Shown here piece after piece: positions 63,246 to 64,000 of a DNA stretch of 64,000 bases (within the stretch, counting starts at the first letter, position 1; every line of letters starts with the position of its first letter). Source of the DNA: Pseudomonas sp. RSB 5.4 (GTDB lineage: Bacteria; Pseudomonadota; Gammaproteobacteria; Pseudomonadales; Pseudomonadaceae); the NCBI RefSeq assembly GCF_037126175.1, contig NZ_CP146986.1, positions 310,001 through 374,000 on the forward strand, read 5' to 3'. The translations under genes and the position numbers were made by a program. Under the pieces are notes generated by a model that was not told the DNA's origin, searched no databases, and saw only the letters and a list, made by a program, of their open reading frames with translations.

Positions 63246-64000
63246 ATGTTCGAGGAAGAAAACGCGCAGTGGGGGCTGGTGCATGCCCTGGTGCTGGACG
63301 GTAAAGGCGGTGCGCGTTCGATAGCCAGGACCGAGCTCGACGATCTGCAGCTACAGGCCCATGAGAGTCTGTGGCTGCATTGGGATCGCAGTCATCCGCA
63401 AACCCAGACCTGGCTGCGCAAATCCAGCGGCCTGAATGAATTCGCCTGCGACCTGCTGCTGGAAGAGAACACTCGGCCGCGCCTGTTGCCATTGCCCGAT
63501 GCCGAACTGCTGCTGTTTCTGCGCGGGGTCAACCTGAATCCAGGTGCCGAGCCGGAAGACATGGTTTCGGTGCGGATTTTCGCCTCGGCGCAACGGGTCA
63601 TCTCCCTGCGTCTGCGCCCGCTGCGCGCCACCGATGAGTTGTTGGCGCTGTTGAGCGAGGGCAAAGGTCCGAAAACGTCCTCCGAACTGATCCTGTATCT
63701 GGCGCAATTTCTCACCCACAAGGTGCAGGATCTGGTCACGTGCCTGTCGGAATTGGTCGATGAAGAGGAAGAGCGGCTGGATGCCGACGAACGGTATACC
63801 CCTGAGCATGGCTCGATTTTGCACATCCGCCGCCGGGCTGCCGGACTGAAGCGTTTCCTCGCGCCGCAGCGGGATATTTTCGGACAGCTGACGCGGATAA
63901 AACTGCCGTGGTTTGTCGACGATGACGCCGACTACTGGAACGAATTGAACAACAGCCTGACCCGCTATCTCGAGGAGCTCGAATTGACCCGAGAGCGCAT
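63246..64000 (+). CDS. zntB: Zinc transporter ZntB-like, partial at the window edge
   Basis: The ATG at 63246 opens MFEEENAQWGLVHALVLDG, and the frame stays open to the end of the window, so the C terminus is missing. About 251 residues are visible, all cytoplasmic CorA-fold (WLRKSSGLNEFACDLLLEEN, RHIRRRAAGLKRFLAPQRD-like helices). The pore helices and GxN motif would lie beyond the edge. ZntB proteins are CorA relatives that move zinc. An ATG six bases upstream is less likely because its ribosome site is too close. Confidence 0.85.
   Translation, partial: MFEEENAQWGLVHALVLDGKGGARSIARTELDDLQLQAHESLWLHWDRSHPQTQTWLRKSSGLNEFACDLLLEENTRPRLLPLPDAELLLFLRGVNLNPGAEPEDMVSVRIFASAQRVISLRLRPLRATDELLALLSEGKGPKTSSELILYLAQFLTHKVQDLVTCLSELVDEEEERLDADERYTPEHGSILHIRRRAAGLKRFLAPQRDIFGQLTRIKLPWFVDDDADYWNELNNSLTRYLEELELTRER

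Overview
This is a chromosomal window from a Pseudomonas of the fluorescens type. The evidence is the roughly 60% GC coding style, the gene order aroC / mtnB-mtnD-mtnC / speE and later cysH / thrH / pabB / ppsR-ppsA / rraA (collinear, from memory, with a stretch of the P. aeruginosa chromosome), and many inverted-repeat REP-type elements of the kinds common in this group. It looks like core and soft-core genome. I see no insertion sequence, prophage, integrase or CRISPR array. The last gene (zntB-like) runs off the right edge.

Layout. 1-13 kb: prmB, a membrane-anchored coiled-coil protein, a secreted alpha/beta hydrolase, aroC, an MFS transporter, the methionine-salvage genes mtnBDC, a DUF3509 protein, a FATP-type acyl-CoA synthetase, an ankyrin protein and speE. 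13-19 kb: an RraB-like protein, a probable minus-strand sRNA, the circularly permuted ATP-grasp / alpha-E / transglutaminase operon, a cytochrome c and a 31-residue membrane ORF. 19-26 kb: a thiolase and FadB-like beta-oxidation pair, a glutamine amidotransferase, a CorA-type transporter, a PlsC acyltransferase and a crotonase. 26.4-30 kb: tRNA-Ser(GGA) followed by several small, independently terminated genes (lipoprotein, YbjQ, CxxC microprotein, two tandem glycine-zipper proteins, an acidic microprotein). 30-38 kb: a HAD phosphatase, a divergent SDR/LysR pair, a racemase-like protein with an NCS1 permease, cysH, thrH and pabB. 39-42 kb: an operon of an ATP-grasp glutamate-ligase-like protein, a membrane protein with an inactive transglutaminase domain and a retropepsin-like protease. 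42.5-51 kb: the complete methylcitrate cluster prpR-prpB-prpC-acnD-prpF-prpD. 51-64 kb: a fused-permease ABC transporter, AlaX/EamA with a divergent MocR regulator, ppsR-ppsA, an alpha/beta hydrolase, rraA and zntB.

How genes work together. The prp cluster takes propionyl-CoA to pyruvate and succinate. The thiolase/FadB pair and the acyl-CoA synthetase are possible sources of acyl-CoA. PpsA, controlled by PpsR, turns pyruvate into PEP. mtnBDC recycles the methylthioadenosine released by SpeE. Two separate clusters each pair an ATP-grasp ligase with a transglutaminase-fold protein. They are the best candidates for little-described biochemistry here. Other leads are a pair of TTGTCGACAA-like operators at prpR about seven helical turns apart, three direct repeats upstream of the acyl-CoA synthetase, a C-rich candidate sRNA, and a racemase-family protein that appears to have lost one catalytic cysteine.
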